Shown: positions 10,890 through 21,918 of the stretch, piece by piece
How the letters are laid out: every line of letters starts with the position of its first letter
How positions within the stretch are numbered: position 1 is the stretch's first letter
Translations under genes and position numbers: made by a program
Notes under the pieces: model-generated
Told to the model about the DNA's origin: nothing
Seen by the model: only the letters and a program-made list of their open reading frames with translations
Databases searched by the model: none
From: Adiantum capillus-veneris
Taxonomy: Eukaryota > Streptophyta > Polypodiopsida > Polypodiales > Pteridaceae
DNA length: 64,000 nt
Reading direction: 5' to 3'
NCBI GenBank assembly: GCA_014529385.2
Contig: CM043968.1
Span: 126,423,018-126,487,017 of the forward strand

Positions 10890-11053
10890 GGATCGTGTTG
10901 CACATAGTAGTCCGAAGTTAGTGTGTTTTCCATATCAGCTGAGAAACTAAGTTTTAACTATCCAAATGACTTGAAAATTGAAAATAAAACTTAAAAGGAA
11001 CTTGGAAAACCCTGCATGTGCTCACAATGTCATTCTGGCCAAAATTTATCATT

Positions 11054-11979
11054 TAGACATCCTACGCGTAGGATGTCTATTTCGTCAGTTTTTGGTGAAA
11101 CTTGGCATGCTGGTGGTCCTTAACCTGTTGAACATGGCTATGTGATTGGAATTGGGTTTGGTCATCAAAAAGTGCATTTTTGGGTTTATTCGTGCTTTTT
11201 GGCTCACAAATTGGTAGGATGTCCTCAATAGGTGGAAAATGATGTTCAAATGGGTTGAAATTTGATATATGAGCTTCTTGCACCATGCTATTGGCTCCCA
11301 TGAGGTCATTTTCTGCACAGAAGTTCAAAATCATGTTGGAGACATCCTACGTGTAGGATGTCATGAGGTCATTTTCTGCATAGAAGTTCAAAATCATGCT
11401 GGAGACATCCTACTATTTCATCAAAATTACTTGAAATTGGTTCTGTGGATAGCCCTTGGCATGTGGAACATGGCCCCGCTCTTGGATTTTGATTTGGACA
11501 AGAATTGGTGTTGGTATGACGATGTGTAGTGTTTTTGGGCTCAAAAAGTGCATCTTTGAGGTGTTGGGGGCCAAATGTGATGGGAATGGCTTGAAACTTG
11601 ATATATGAGCTCATGAAGGGGTAATAAAGAGATCTGAGTTGAAAAATACCATCTGGGGGCCGAAAATGTCATTTAGACATCCTACGCGTAGGATGTCTAG
11701 TTCATCATTTTTTACATGTGACCACACTGATAGGTTGGCAATGTGCTCATGAATGTATTGTGCAAGTTTCATGTGATTTGGACAAGTTTTGGTAGGTCTA
11801 TGGTCCATTATTGCCTCCATGCCCTGACTTTGCGTTTTTTCATGCATATGAGGTCAATTTTGTCCAAATGTGATGAAACTTGGTGGCTAGTACAGGCTAT
11901 TCAGAAACTTTATGTGATGAGAGATGTTGGGGTTGGTGCCCAAAAATGGCCTTGAGACATCCTACACGTAGGATGTCTC
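11054..11979. repeat. E1 palindrome array (about 285-bp period)
   Basis: Five copies of the half-site GACATCCTAC, four of them as palindromes: 11054-11079 and 11674-11699 (both perfect over 26 bp, TAGACATCCTACG and its complement), 11341-11362 and 11954-11979 (one mismatched pair at the centre), plus a half copy at 11404-11413. The full palindromes are about 280-330 bp apart. The DNA between copies is weakly similar (repeated phrases about CATTTTGGCC and 'ttgatatatgagctc'). The array ends about 165 bp before the E1 ATG. E2 has a matching array. Confidence 0.9.
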
Positions 11980-14303
11980 CTGATGAAATTTTTATGGTGA
12001 CTGCTACTGGTGCCTGCCCTTAGTCTCCTGCCCGGGGGATTCACTCTATATACAAAATGGGATGCCACCTGCGAGCGGACAACTTTGATAAAACCCCTAT
12101 ATAAGACTCATATTAGGGAATATGGCCCCCCTTTCTACGCTTATACGAAAATCCATGCAAAAAAGTATCATATCCTTATCTTACATATAAAATTTAGGTC
12201 TCACGTGATCTAACTGAGTAAAACTATTCAAAGAGCGTGTAACATAGTGATTGGCAACATACTAAGAAACCACTTTTGCTGATAACTGGATGTACCCTCA
12301 ATGTGTGTTAGTTTGAGTTTCCGACTATGTGCCCATTCAACCTGCACTCTATATACGCATCCAATTTTGAGCTATCTAAATTACTCAAAAAACATGGTTA
12401 TAAAGTTGTGCTAGGTTCTCCATGTAAATTTGCATCTATAAAAACTCTTTATAGCTTTCATCCTTCAACAAATGAACTATAATCACAAAACAATATACAA
12501 AGCAATGTTAGTTCTTGTATGTATATTTGTAGCTATTGACTCTCAAGTTCGATGGAAGACTCTTTTGGGAAGCCATGATTTTGAAACACAAAGACTTCCT
12601 CTCATTTTTCCCTTTTCTCACTTCTCTCCCCCTTCCCCCTACCCCATAAATATAATATCCCCTCCCTTATTTTTAAGCTTGGGAGATAAATTATTGGGGG
12701 CCCGCCCCTAACTTATACGCTTATGTAATTTATAAACAAACCCCCCTTCCTTGCACTTACGTGGTGCAGTAAGCTTTCCATGGTGAATCCCTCGAGGTCT
12801 CCTGAGTACCTTTTAAGCCCTATTTCAATAAAAAAGTCAAATAGATAGAAAGAAACTCCCTGTGTGGATTTCAGAGCCTCCGGACCATTTTCTGACTACT
12901 AGAGTGCTTTTTGGCGATGAAATTTCTTGATGTTGGTCTTCATAGCTTCCCGATCCCTTGGGGATCCTTGCCATATGGTTTTTGTCGACTTTGGATTCAC
13001 TAGAGCTCCATTTGGAAATTTGTCGCTCTAGAAGCACCCGTGGTTGCGTTTACATGTCGTCGATGACTTGTGGTGGTCTACCACCATAGGACTTGGTTGT
13101 TGATGGTCTAGGAAATCTGCTCGTGAAGTTTGGTGGCAAACGGACATGCGGTTTGGCCGCGAGAACTATTTGACGCTTTGTGTGTCTGATGCCGTTTCTA
13201 AAGTTTAGTGCCGCTTCGGGTAACCGTATGGTCATGTGGGCTATATAGACTTATCGAGCATGTCGAGATGCTCCTACCCATGAGTTTTGGTAGCATTTGC
13301 CCTAGGAATTAGGGTTTTTTCTGATGGTTTTCTACTGTCTTTGGTCATCCAAAAGTAGTCTCCTATACTAGGGTAAGCTGCTGATGAAGTCTCATTGCTT
13401 TTGGGTTAGCCGTTAGGTGGTCACTTCTACCTGTAGGTCTCTATTGCTCGCTTTCTATGTGAACCCTATGCTAGTTTTCGCGACAAAACAACAAACATGC
13501 GCGAAAAGCTCAAGGTGGTGAGTCTACCTCTCATGTATGGAGCCCGTTGGATAGTCGTACGCGTCGTAGAAGCTGCTGGAAGTCCCGCTCGCTGTAGGTG
13601 GCAGAAGCTCTCTCTCAAAAGTCAATAGTGGAAATGAGCTTAAAATGAAGTGAAAATTTCTTATAATGGGGGTCCCCAAACCACTTTCCATGAAATTTGA
13701 CATGTGCTCCCAACTTCTTGGGAGATGCGATTTAGGCTCAAAAATCTCTCAATTTGGACTCCATTTGCCTAGTTTTCGAGAAATTTGACGTTTCGGTCAA
13801 AATTTGGCCAAAACACGTTTTCCGCTCCCTTCACATAATTGTACCCCCACTGTACCATACGTTGTCCTATAGTCATTGATCATCCCCATATTTTTTGTTT
13901 TCATTACGACCGTTTTTCACCTGCTTTTTGTATTTTTGAAGTTTTTTTGCAAAAAATTAGTAAAATTAAAAGGAAAATAGCAAATTAAACCCAAAAAATC
14001 CCCAAAAATAATAGTAAATCAAAAACATCACCGCAAAACACTATATACACTCACATGCAATTTTTATGGTCGGATTTCTCCGTTTTTTAAATATTTTGTC
14101 CAAAAAATGGCTATTTTTACTTGTACACACAAACTTAGGGGCTTGATTTGGCGTTTGGCCACATATACTTGTCTAATCATGCTGTATAAGGGCATATATA
14201 CTTGGGTTACTCCAGAAAATTTTGCAATCAAATGACAACCCTCTCAAATAGTCGAAAAACATGCCCTTTTTTGGTCTTTCTGTCATTGGGTCCGCATTTG
14301 ACA
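11980..14303 (-). other. E1 upstream noncoding region, possible LTR
   Basis: No credible gene. The parts 12840-13300 and 13640-14290 align with 36260-36620 and 37040-37660 upstream of E2 (for example GTTTGGTGGCAAACGGACATGCGG against GTTTGGTGGAAAATGGATG, and a shared A-rich stretch TAAAAGGAAAATAGCAAAT). About 12035-12840 has no counterpart in E2 and looks like an insertion; it includes 'tacgcttatacg'-type phrases at both ends, but I see no clean terminal repeat. The right end at 14303 reads TGTCAAATGCGG on the minus strand, directly after the PPT-like run of G3, so the block may be an LTR shared by G3 and E1. Confidence 0.5.
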
Positions 14304-14318
14304 ATGCCTCCCCCCCTA
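14304..14318 (-). promoter_or_regulatory. G3 polypurine-tract candidate
   Basis: Minus strand: TAGTAGGGGGGAGGCAT followed at once by TGTCAAATGCGG. A purine run ending at a TG is what the 3' end of an LTR retrotransposon looks like. It lies downstream of the G3 protease and Gln-rich ORF, so those belong to G3 if this reading is right. Confidence 0.55.
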
Positions 14319-14416
14319 CTAGCCGGAGTCCTCCAGGACGACAAGGTATCTCCTCGGAGTATGTGCTGTGCATGGGTTGAAAAAATTATGCTAATGCTTG
14401 GCCGTGTAATGTGGCC

Positions 14417-15237
14417 CTATATGATGCATACTCGGTCAATGCATGGAAAAATTAATGCTGTGCAAGAGAAGGGTATAAGCATTATGCTTATTGGCATTCG
14501 TCGTCGAGGTTTCCTGTTTGTTATTGATTTGGTTGACAGATTTTCTTTGCAAGTAAAAGTTGTAACTCTACTACTCTTTGTTTGATCGTCTTTCTTGCAA
14601 AAGTCGCTTGGTTTGCCGCTATGGTCGATATGGTCGTAGTCGTCTCCTTGGAGAGAATTTTCGTGGAAGAATTGGCCATAGTCCTTGTCTGTTTTTCTTT
14701 CCATTTGTAGCTTTTCTTTGCTGGTTTTTGTAGGATTATTACTACTTCCTTGGTTGTCATTGTTTTGCTGCTGATTGGCACCCACATAGATCTGTTTGCT
14801 GGTATTTTATGTTGTGTTTGTCTGCCTTCAGATGTTGCTTGTACTGAAGGGAGTTCCCTTTGTTTTGGTTTCGGGATTCAAATGCGAGTCGCATTTAAGT
14901 TGTTGTTGCTGAGGATTTTCTTTGGGATCCATATCTTTTTTATTCCCTTGGTTTTTGGTTGAACTATCTGCTTCGGTTGATTCTTTCTGTTGTATTGTGG
15001 TTTGGCTGCCATGTCACCTCTATCCTTTCGCACCCATACTTGTTTTTCTCGTGTTGCTAACCTTGATCTTTTGATTGCGGTTGATGTTATCTTATGGTTG
15101 GTAGTTCCCTGTTTGTTCGCCTTGTTGTTCTTTAGTGGCCCCCATCATGTTGGTTCTTTATCCAGTGACTATGTTGTTGGCATCTGGTTCTTTCGGGGTT
15201 GTTGAGCAAAGGCTATCACATGTTGTTCTTGTGCATA
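14417..15237 (-). pseudogene. G3 Gln/Asn- and Lys-rich region after protease
   Basis: The minus-strand frame continues beyond the protease with several stops. It is basic and rich in Gln and Asn, and shows three spaced tryptophan motifs: KQVWVRKDRG (near 15040), KKIWIPKKIL (near 14935) and SMWVPISSK (near 14790). Its last open part (14785-14417) begins MGANQQQNNDNQGSS and has GQFFHENSLQGDDYDHIDH. Such Trp-Val-Pro motifs occur in linkers of plant gypsy Gag, but here the region lies after integrase and protease. Function unknown. Confidence 0.45.
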
Positions 15238-15700
15238 CTAAATTTTGACTGCCTTCGCATTCCAATCTATCTGCACATTGTACTCTTTTTGCCAAGGTTG
15301 TCCCAACAACATGGGGTGTTGTGTGCTTTCATCCACGACCACATAAAACTTGTGTGGGTAAATATATTGATGTACTTGTACATGCAATATAGTCCAGCCC
15401 AATGTCTTTAGCAAATGTGATGTACTACTTGCTAGCACTTGTGGAGTAGGATGTAGTTGTCCTTTGAGCTTGAGTTGTTTGTATAATCTGTAAGAGATTA
15501 GATTTGCTTGAGCTCCAGAATCAAGCAATGTCGTCGATTCAACTTGATTGCTACCCACTTTGACTGCAATTATTGGCTCCAATGTGTCTTCATCAGAATT
15601 TGTTAGTGGAATAGCATTTATTCGGAACAGTGATCCGCATTGATAAGCCGTCTTTTTGCAATGCGTTCTTTTGCTTCTGCTTGGGCTTCTTCCCGTACTC
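15238..15700 (-). pseudogene. G3 aspartic protease located 3' of integrase
   Basis: A retropepsin-like domain: ITAVKV-type strand (EPIIAVKVGSNQVES), the active site TTLLDSGAQANLIS with an intact D-S-G, KQLKLKG, then HPMLLGQPWQKEYNVQIDW, the second hallmark. It overlaps the end of the integrase C-terminal ORF (15618-15965) in another frame, so the two could be joined by frameshifting or by a secondary indel. In Ty3/gypsy elements protease normally precedes RT; here it follows integrase on the same strand and precedes the PPT-like run. The ORF stops at 15238. Confidence 0.8.
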
Positions 15701-15965
15701 TCGGTTTCTCCTTCATCCGTTGTTTTTCTTGATGGATTTGTTGAAGCATATCCTGTGTTAGTGGTAAATGATATTTCTTTAATTGACATCCACTAATCCA
15801 ATTTGGTATTTCTTCACCTGCTAATGTAGGAAGCTTGACAGATCCACTTTGTGATAAGTCACTAATCACAAAGGGTCCCATCCCTCGCTTTTTAAGTTTC
15901 TTGGCATATTGCTTCAAGGTATAAACAAGTACATAATCACCTGTTTTGAATTGTTTCGTGCGCAC
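15618..15965 (-). pseudogene. G3 integrase C-terminal domain
   Basis: It reads MRTKQFKTGDYVLVYTLKQY and KKRGMGPFVISDLSQSGSVK, then IPNWISGCQLKKYH: the GPY/F-type DNA-binding module, followed by a charged helical tail (EKQRMKEKPRVREEAQAEAKER). It is in a different frame from the catalytic core, with the shift near 15915-15965. Confidence 0.8.
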
Positions 15966-16905
15966 ATGATTGTCAAAAAACTCTTTTTGTCTTCTCTTTT
16001 AACATAGATCGAAGCTACAGCTCGTAAGAGAAGTTCATCTAGCTTTTCAACATCATCTATTCTTGAAGAGAGCTCATGCCCTGTCCATTCTAAGTGTTTT
16101 GCTACTCGTAGAGTTGGAATTAAAAACTCTATGGGTAATATAGCATTTAGGCCAAACACCAAGTTGTACGGTGTTGTTTCTCTTGATGTTTTATAAGCTA
16201 CCTCGTATGCCCATAGTGTTGAGTGTAGCTGTTGGTCCCAGTCTGTCCTTGACTCTGATACAATTTTAGTGAGAACCGTGCATAGTGTTTTATTTGTGGC
16301 CTCAACTTGTCCATTTGCCTGTGGATGATATGGAGTAGATTTTCTATGTATGACTATGAATTCCTCTAGCAGATATTCAATGACTTCATTAAGAAAATGT
16401 GTTCCTCGATCACTGAAAATTTCTATTGGTAATCCGTATCGTACAAAGACATTCTCATACAAAAATTGTGCAGTGGTTCTTGCGTGAGATTTTTGTGTTG
16501 CCTTGGCTTCTGTCCATTTTGTGAGATAGTCCGTAGCCACAATGATATATTGGGTATGGGTGCGATATGCAGGGGGTGAAATAGGCCCCACAAAATCAAT
16601 GCCCCATTTTGCAAATGCCCTTGCTTCCATTATTGGACGTAGTGGCATCTCATCTCTCTTTATTGGCACCTTGGTGCGCTGACATGCGTCACAACGCTTT
16701 ACAAACTCCTCAGCATCCATATGCAATGTAGGCCACCATATTCTTGCGGTTAAGACAATTTTTATCGTCTTATCGCCTGAAAAATGGCCTCCACTTATTC
16801 CTCCATGTGCGTGTTCTAGAATCAACAGGTATTCTCTTTCACTTGCACAGATTCTAAGTTGATTGTCCTTTCCTCGCTTATAGAGTTGGTTCCCAATTAA
16901 ATTAT
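15914..16905 (-). pseudogene. G3 integrase catalytic core with second H2C2 module
   Basis: From about 16905 it reads NLIGNQLYKRGKDNQLRICA, then HAHGGISGGHFSG and RCDACQRTK, giving H-X6-H...C-X2-C (N-terminal zinc-binding domain of integrase). The core follows: KWGIDFVGPISPP (first Asp), IVATDYLTKW, IEIFSDRGTHFLNEV (second Asp), YHPQANGQVEATNKTL (Glu). The D,D,E triad is complete, and this enzyme would insert the cDNA into the genome. The frame is continuous with RNase H upstream (same phase as 17869). It ends at 15914 after a shift. Confidence 0.9.
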
Positions 16906-17004
16906 AGTCGCGAGCCTCCAGCTCTATAGCCCTTTTCCGTGCTTTTATTATGTTTTCACGAAATGTCCTTGTGGTTACGAAATCAATGATATATTGACTC
17001 CATG

Positions 17005-17230
17005 CAGGTGCAATGTTTACCTAAAACAATGTTGCGTGATCCACTGGTCTTTTGGCACTACATATAGTACACTTGTTAACATAAGCATGTGTGTCAGCAT
17101 ACATAGTTGGCCAATAAACCCCTAGTTGTTTCAATCTCTGGTGTGTTTTCATTGTTGAGCAATGAAATGCACAATCCTAGACATGTGCTTCTTCAAGATA
17201 GCACTCAAATTCCTCCGGATTTATACATAA
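17005..17230 (-). pseudogene. G3 first H2C2 zinc module (extra copy)
   Basis: In the same frame as RNase H and the integrase core, but with three stops (TGA just after the RNase H ORF, TAG after EEAHV, TAG near 17020). It reads NPEEFECYLEEAHV, then DCAFHCSTMKTHQRLKQLG, VYWPTMYADTHAYV and NKCTICSAKRP: H-X6-H and C-X2-C with the same spacing as the second module. The sequence leading into it (FQLIAGRLYHLGSDQIL) resembles the lead-in to module two (YNLIGNQLYKRGKDNQL), so the lead-in plus zinc module appears to be duplicated. Confidence 0.75.
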
Positions 17231-17869
17231 TCATAGAATTTGGTCCGATCCTAGATGATATAGTCGTCCTGCAATCAACTGGAAGTTTTTTGTTTGTCGA
17301 ATTGTTTGTTGTTTGGATCTTTCTTTCTTGTTATCAAATCTACCTCCAAAGGAAAGACTGGTAACAATTTTCTGAGACCATTTGGGTATCATTTCAATAA
17401 TGAAAAGATAAGCATCAGGTATGTCATCATCTACTCCTTCAGAAGCTTCCCCGTTTTGCAGCCTTGAAAGATGATTAGCGCATAGATGAGTTTTACCATT
17501 TTTTACCACCACGGTGAAATCAAACTCTAGCAATATAATAAACCAGTGTACAATTCTCCCAGTATTGCATGGTTTATTTACCAGATACAAAAGAGCTTGA
17601 TGATCTGTGAAGAACACAAATTTGTTTGCGAGCAAATAATGCCGAAATTTCTTTACAGCATAAATCATTCCTAACCCCTCTCTTTCGGTGGTTGTGTAGT
17701 TGTTTTCTGCACTATTTAACTGTCGGCTTGCATAACAAACTGGAAAATCCATTGTTCCGTCTCTAGGTTGAGCCAGAATACTCCCAATTGCATATGCAGA
17801 TGCATCAATGTGAACATGGAATATCTTTTCCCAATCTGGTGCCTTAAGTACAGGTCCTGCTTGATACAA
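17231..17869 (-). pseudogene. G3 RNase H
   Basis: It reads FHVHIDASAYAIGSILAQ, CYASRQLNSAENNYTTTEREGLGMI and FVFFTDHQALLYLVNK, with Asp, Glu and Asp in place, then THLCANHLSRLQNGE and GVDDDIPDAYLF. This resembles the RNase H of the Tat/Athila side of plant Ty3/gypsy. A homopolymer (T8 near 17870) separates its frame from the RT connection upstream. Confidence 0.85.
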
Positions 17870-18300
17870 GGTTTTTTTTCAGCTTTTGGAATGAATTTTC
17901 ACACTTCTCAGTCCAGTCAAAACTGACTAACAAACGATACAGAGGTTGTGCGATGACTGCATACATATATATGAATCTTTGATAATATCCGCAGTGTCCC
18001 ATGAAGGATTGCACTTGTTTCGCATTAATAGGCCTGGGCAGGTCTACTATGACTTTGATTTTGACACCCAATCTGTATGCTCGATTTCGTAGATGAATTC
18101 AACATCCATCAGCTTGTCAATCTCTTCTTTGATTCGTTTAGCAAATGTGCCATTATATGTATAAGTACGCTGTTTGCTAGGTTTGGCATCTGATTTCAAA
18201 GGAATCGTATGTTGGCATATCGATGGATCGACTCCTTTGAGTTCTTTGTAGGACCATTCAAACACATCTTTATACTTCTTGAGAAGCTGTGTTAGCCGTA
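17844..18300 (-). pseudogene. G3 RT remnant with the catalytic core deleted
   Basis: The N-terminal part (from about 18300) reads LLKKYKDVFEWSYKELKGV, CQHTIPLKSDAKPSKQR, RIKEEIDKLMDVEFIYEIEH, then TDWVS. It jumps at about 18065 to KIKVIVDLPRPINAKQVQSF and GHCGYYQRFI, the connection domain. The finger and palm between these, with the catalytic Asp pair, are absent, so no RT activity is possible. The right end is replaced by an LTR fragment and an AT run (18299-18316). Confidence 0.85.
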
Positions 18301-18316
18301 TATATATATATATATA

Positions 18317-18404
18317 CTCCATAATCTCTCGTGTGTGATAATTTGTCTCTCTCCATTAAGTAAACTACTCATTCATCTACTTAGCTATGTCATATTTCCT
18401 AACA
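18317..18404 (+). repeat. Copia LTR scrap (C4 family)
   Basis: About 88 bp matching the end of the C4-family LTR (compare 57821-57915 in reverse): AATCTCTCGTGTGTGATAAT, the block TCTCTCTCCATTAAGTAAAC, ending CCTAACA. It truncates G3. The adjacent TA run at 18299-18316 stands where other copies have a GA run. Confidence 0.75.
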
Positions 18405-18429
18405 AACAAAGTGATTCGTAAGGATATTT

Positions 18430-18719
18430 GGGATACTTAGGATAGACAAAAGCATTATGAGGATAAGAGGAGATCAAATTGATCTTTTAAAGAATGAGAC
18501 AAGGTATTCCATTGAATTAGACCCAAGAAAAGAAACCTATCCTTGGGAAAATACAAGAAGCTTAGCCCAAGATATTGTGGACCCTATAAAATTTTGAAAG
18601 TAGTAAGTGGTCAAGATTACAAGCTAAGGATATCCTCTAACCTCAAAATTCATGATGTCTTCCATGTTAGTGAGCTAAAACCTTATGTTTCTAACCCTGA
18701 TCAAATTTCCAACTGCTAG
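18430..18719 (+). pseudogene. G4 gypsy integrase C-terminal remnant
   Basis: Plus-strand translation from about 18540 gives KYKKLSPRYCGPYKILKVV, SGQDYKLRISSNLKIHDVFH and VSELKPYVSNPDQ, ending in TAG at 18717-18719. This is the GPY/F module and the typical end of gypsy pol. Upstream, DRQKHYEDKRRSN is readable with frame changes. A purine run at 18815-18835 (GGGGAGGGTAGTAGAGGGGG) could be its PPT. No chromodomain is seen and the LTR cannot be delimited. Confidence 0.75.
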
Positions 18720-19754
18720 TCAAGTGGAAGGACATTCTTGGACATACAAATTATCTCTTTGCAAAGACTATCCGTGCGTATTGTTGAGATGAGAACATCT
18801 CAAATTTTTCATTTTGGGGAGGGTAGTAGAGGGGGTTAGATTAGTCAAGAAAATCTTCGTTCCCTATTCGTTTAGCAAAAGCAAAATTAGAACCTCATTG
18901 CACCAAGAGTCGAGAAGTCTCAAATGATTCATGCCTCAGAAAGCTATGGAAAAAAAATACATTTGAGTTTCTCTCTTTGGAATATGAGATCTAGCAACGT
19001 TTAAATATTTGTAAGAGATCATGCTTCCCCTGTGATACAGGACTAGGAAACCTATCTAATGAATCTTGAGTTACCTTGTGACGGCCATTGGAATCAATAG
19101 TATCTTGACTATGTGCCTTTTTGTTTTACAATAAGGGATTAGCGACCTGAAAGTACATTCCAGTTGCCAAGTAAAATTGGTGATGGGACGAGGACCTCAC
19201 AATTTTGGTGATGGGACAGGGACCTCACAATTTCCCCTTATTTCTTGTAAAATCACACACACACACACACACACACAAAATTACTTTTTTTTTATAGTCA
19301 AAGGGAGAAAGGAGTCTTGGCTATCCATCACAGAATGTGGTGCAAAACATGTCTAAGGAGGAAAACAATGGGATAAAGGGTTGTCCTCATGATATAGAGT
19401 AGTTATGTAGAGGAGAATGTTGGGCTACAATATATACGATGCACTACCAAACAAGGACATATACACATTAACATCAACCACATAGGAATAAAATAAACAT
19501 GTATAGAGTGCATTGAGTGCTACAATACATAAGTTTAATTCCTCAATTGTGAGAAAAGAAGTGTATGTCTATTTGATATATAGATACGATGATTGAGATT
19601 GAGTATGAGGAAAACATGTAGCTAAACCATGCTTAAGGAAGCATTGAAAAAATAAAAAAATACAAAAAGCATCAATAGATTGTAAAAATTAAAGTTCATT
19701 ATTGACCTAATATTTTTGTATGGGAGTCATCCAATTGTGCAAGCCAGAGGACAA

Positions 19755-20095
19755 TGTTTTTGTCAAGCTACATAAAAGTGATGTAAATTATTAAACATTT
19801 CATCTTGCTATGAAGCATCACAGAGTAAAAAAATTATATATACAGTGTACATGAAAGTTTTCGTACAAAAGTATGGTGGAGAGTTGGCAATATTGTCTCT
19901 CCAAAAATTATAAGAAACAAAAGTCATGCCCTACCGGCTTTATGTGTTGACCAAGCAAATGCATAGGCATGGGGAATTGGATACAGATAATGGACCTTGT
20001 AGTGTTGTTGAGCTAGATTCATGGTTTTGTAGTCAAAACATCCATTGTTGTGAAAATATGTGCTTTTTGTGACACACAAACTAGGAGTTATCACA
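19755..20095. repeat. Diverged direct repeat, first copy
   Basis: It aligns with 21545-21892: both start TTTTGTCAAGCTACAT or similar, share ACAAAAGTATGGTGGAGA and the block GGCTTTATGTGTTG against GACTTTATGTGTTG, then CATCCATTG(T/C)TGTGAA, and end in AGTTAT. Many substitutions and indels show an old duplication about 1.8 kb apart. Confidence 0.75.
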
Positions 20096-20920
20096 AATAC
20101 AAAAGATGAAGGAGATAGATTTAGCTTAAAGAGAAGCAAAGGGAACTTTATGTTTTACATCATAGATTGTGTAGCTTTAATTGTAGTGACGAGTTCTCAG
20201 TTTATAAGCTCCAACGCAATCACTACAATAGAATGGTTCAATTAGCAGGCTACAAATATTGAGTTGGGGGATGCCTCATGTTGTTGTTTCAACTCTACAC
20301 TGTATTTTTAAAATAAAAAACTCAAAGCATTTACAGCAATATTAACTTTTAATTCCACTAAAACCTATTAAACTAAGGTAGATATGAAAGTGGATTTTTA
20401 TATGTACGTATACTATATATTGTTTAGTATAAATATAGTATAACTATCAGTATTTAATAGTATAAGTAAGTAAGGCATCCGCACTTCTCTGTAAGCTAAA
20501 TTTCTAGCTACGTACTTCTAGACCTTTAGTACAAGATCTTGCATTTGTCCCTTGCATTTCATTACTTGATATCTCATTATGCTCCTAAGTGTGATATCAC
20601 TTGTGGTGATCCACATAGAGGTAAGATAGGTTCAACGATCTTGCAAGGTCAAAATCCTTGGGCCTTGGGCCTTGGGCCTATCATTGCTTTCCTCAATAGC
20701 TCCATTTGCAGGCAAGGTCAATTTCATTGTTACAAGGATCAAGAAGTGGGAGATTTATTCTAGGAGATGATTGGACTAGATGACAAAAGGAGCTACCCAT
20801 TCACTCGTTTTGTCACATCTCAATAGCAGCAACAGTAGTAATTTCATTCTGATGCATCCATGAAGTGCTCAAATTGGGGGGTATGTGCCAAGGTACACAC
20901 TTTTTTTTCTTTTCTAAGGG

Positions 20921-21106
20921 CACCATTGAAGGTGGCATGCATATCGAAAAAAGAATTTCCAAGAACAACATGTTACTCCAAGGGCCCCTGACTAGCAACA
21001 CTTTATCTAAGGGCACCATTAAAGTTGGCATGCATATCAAATAAAGAATTTCAAGCAAAACATGTTGCTCCAAGGCCCCTGACTAGCAACAGTTTATCAT
21101 CACCAT
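20921..21106. repeat. Two-copy tandem repeat, 93-bp period
   Basis: CACCATTGAAGGTGGCATGC at 20921 recurs at 21014 as CACCATTAAAGTTGGCATGC. Both copies are followed by CATATC(A/G)AA, then AAGAATTTC, AACATGTT(A/G)CTCCAAGG and CCCCTGACTAGCAACA. The minus strand is open across it, reading VRGPWSNMLFLEILF-like repeats, with no known function. Confidence 0.85.
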
Positions 21107-21544
21107 CGCTTCAAAATCTCTGCTATGGTAGATTTTCATTGTGTCAATTTTTGCGTTCACTTATGCTATCACATCTACCATCACCAATGCTTCTATGTTG
21201 TTCCTCTTCTTTCAACGTAGCCTCATGTTCAAGCTCATTTTGCAGATATTTGATTCTCCCTCAAAAATCCCAAGGAAGAGTGAGTGTGAATGATTAATTT
21301 TGTTAAACTCATGCTCAAGCTCAGTTTGCAGATCTTTGGTTCTCCTTCTGCCATGAAGAACACAAAGCCCATGGGAAGCTAAATTTGATTGTGTTTCTCG
21401 TTGTTTAGAGACATAATCAAGTTAAGATTTATTAGATTCGTAACAAATTCAAAATTTGGAAAGCATTGACTTATTAAAAGTTGAAGTGCAATACTAACTT
21501 GGTAATCGTGTGTGAGTGTGATCCAAGGGTTGAAGACATAAAAC

Positions 21545-21892
21545 TATATTTGTGTCAAGCTACATGAAAACAATGTTAATAGTTAAAACATTTTGTCATA
21601 TATAGAGTAAAAATGCAAAACAAATAGTGCACGTCACGCTCGCAAAAGTGCCATACAAAAGTATGGTGGAGATTTGGCATTGTGGTCTCCGCAAAAAGTA
21701 TAAGAAACATAAATTGTGCCCTGCCCCAACGACTTTATGTGTTGTCCAAGCAAACACATAGGCATGGAGGATTGGATGCAAAGAATGAACCTTGTAGGTT
21801 CATCACAGAGGATGCATGCTTGTCTATTTGCAACATCCATTGCTGTGAATATATTATATTCTTTGTGTGGCACACAAGACAAGAGTTATGTC
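21545..21892. repeat. Diverged direct repeat, second copy
   Basis: Partner of 19755-20095 in the same orientation. No coding signal common to both was recognised. Confidence 0.75.
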
Positions 21893-21918
21893 AGCCATAG
21901 AAGCAAGTAGAAGAATTA

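Noticed and set aside
11054-11979. CRISPR-like spaced repeats
   Set aside because: The spacing is about 285 bp, the repeats are palindromes of a eukaryotic repeat element, and there are no cas genes.
12472-12711. Plus-strand 79-codon ORF with a hydrophobic start
   Set aside because: It has no similarity I can name, lies in noncoding E1 DNA and has no conserved partner in E2.
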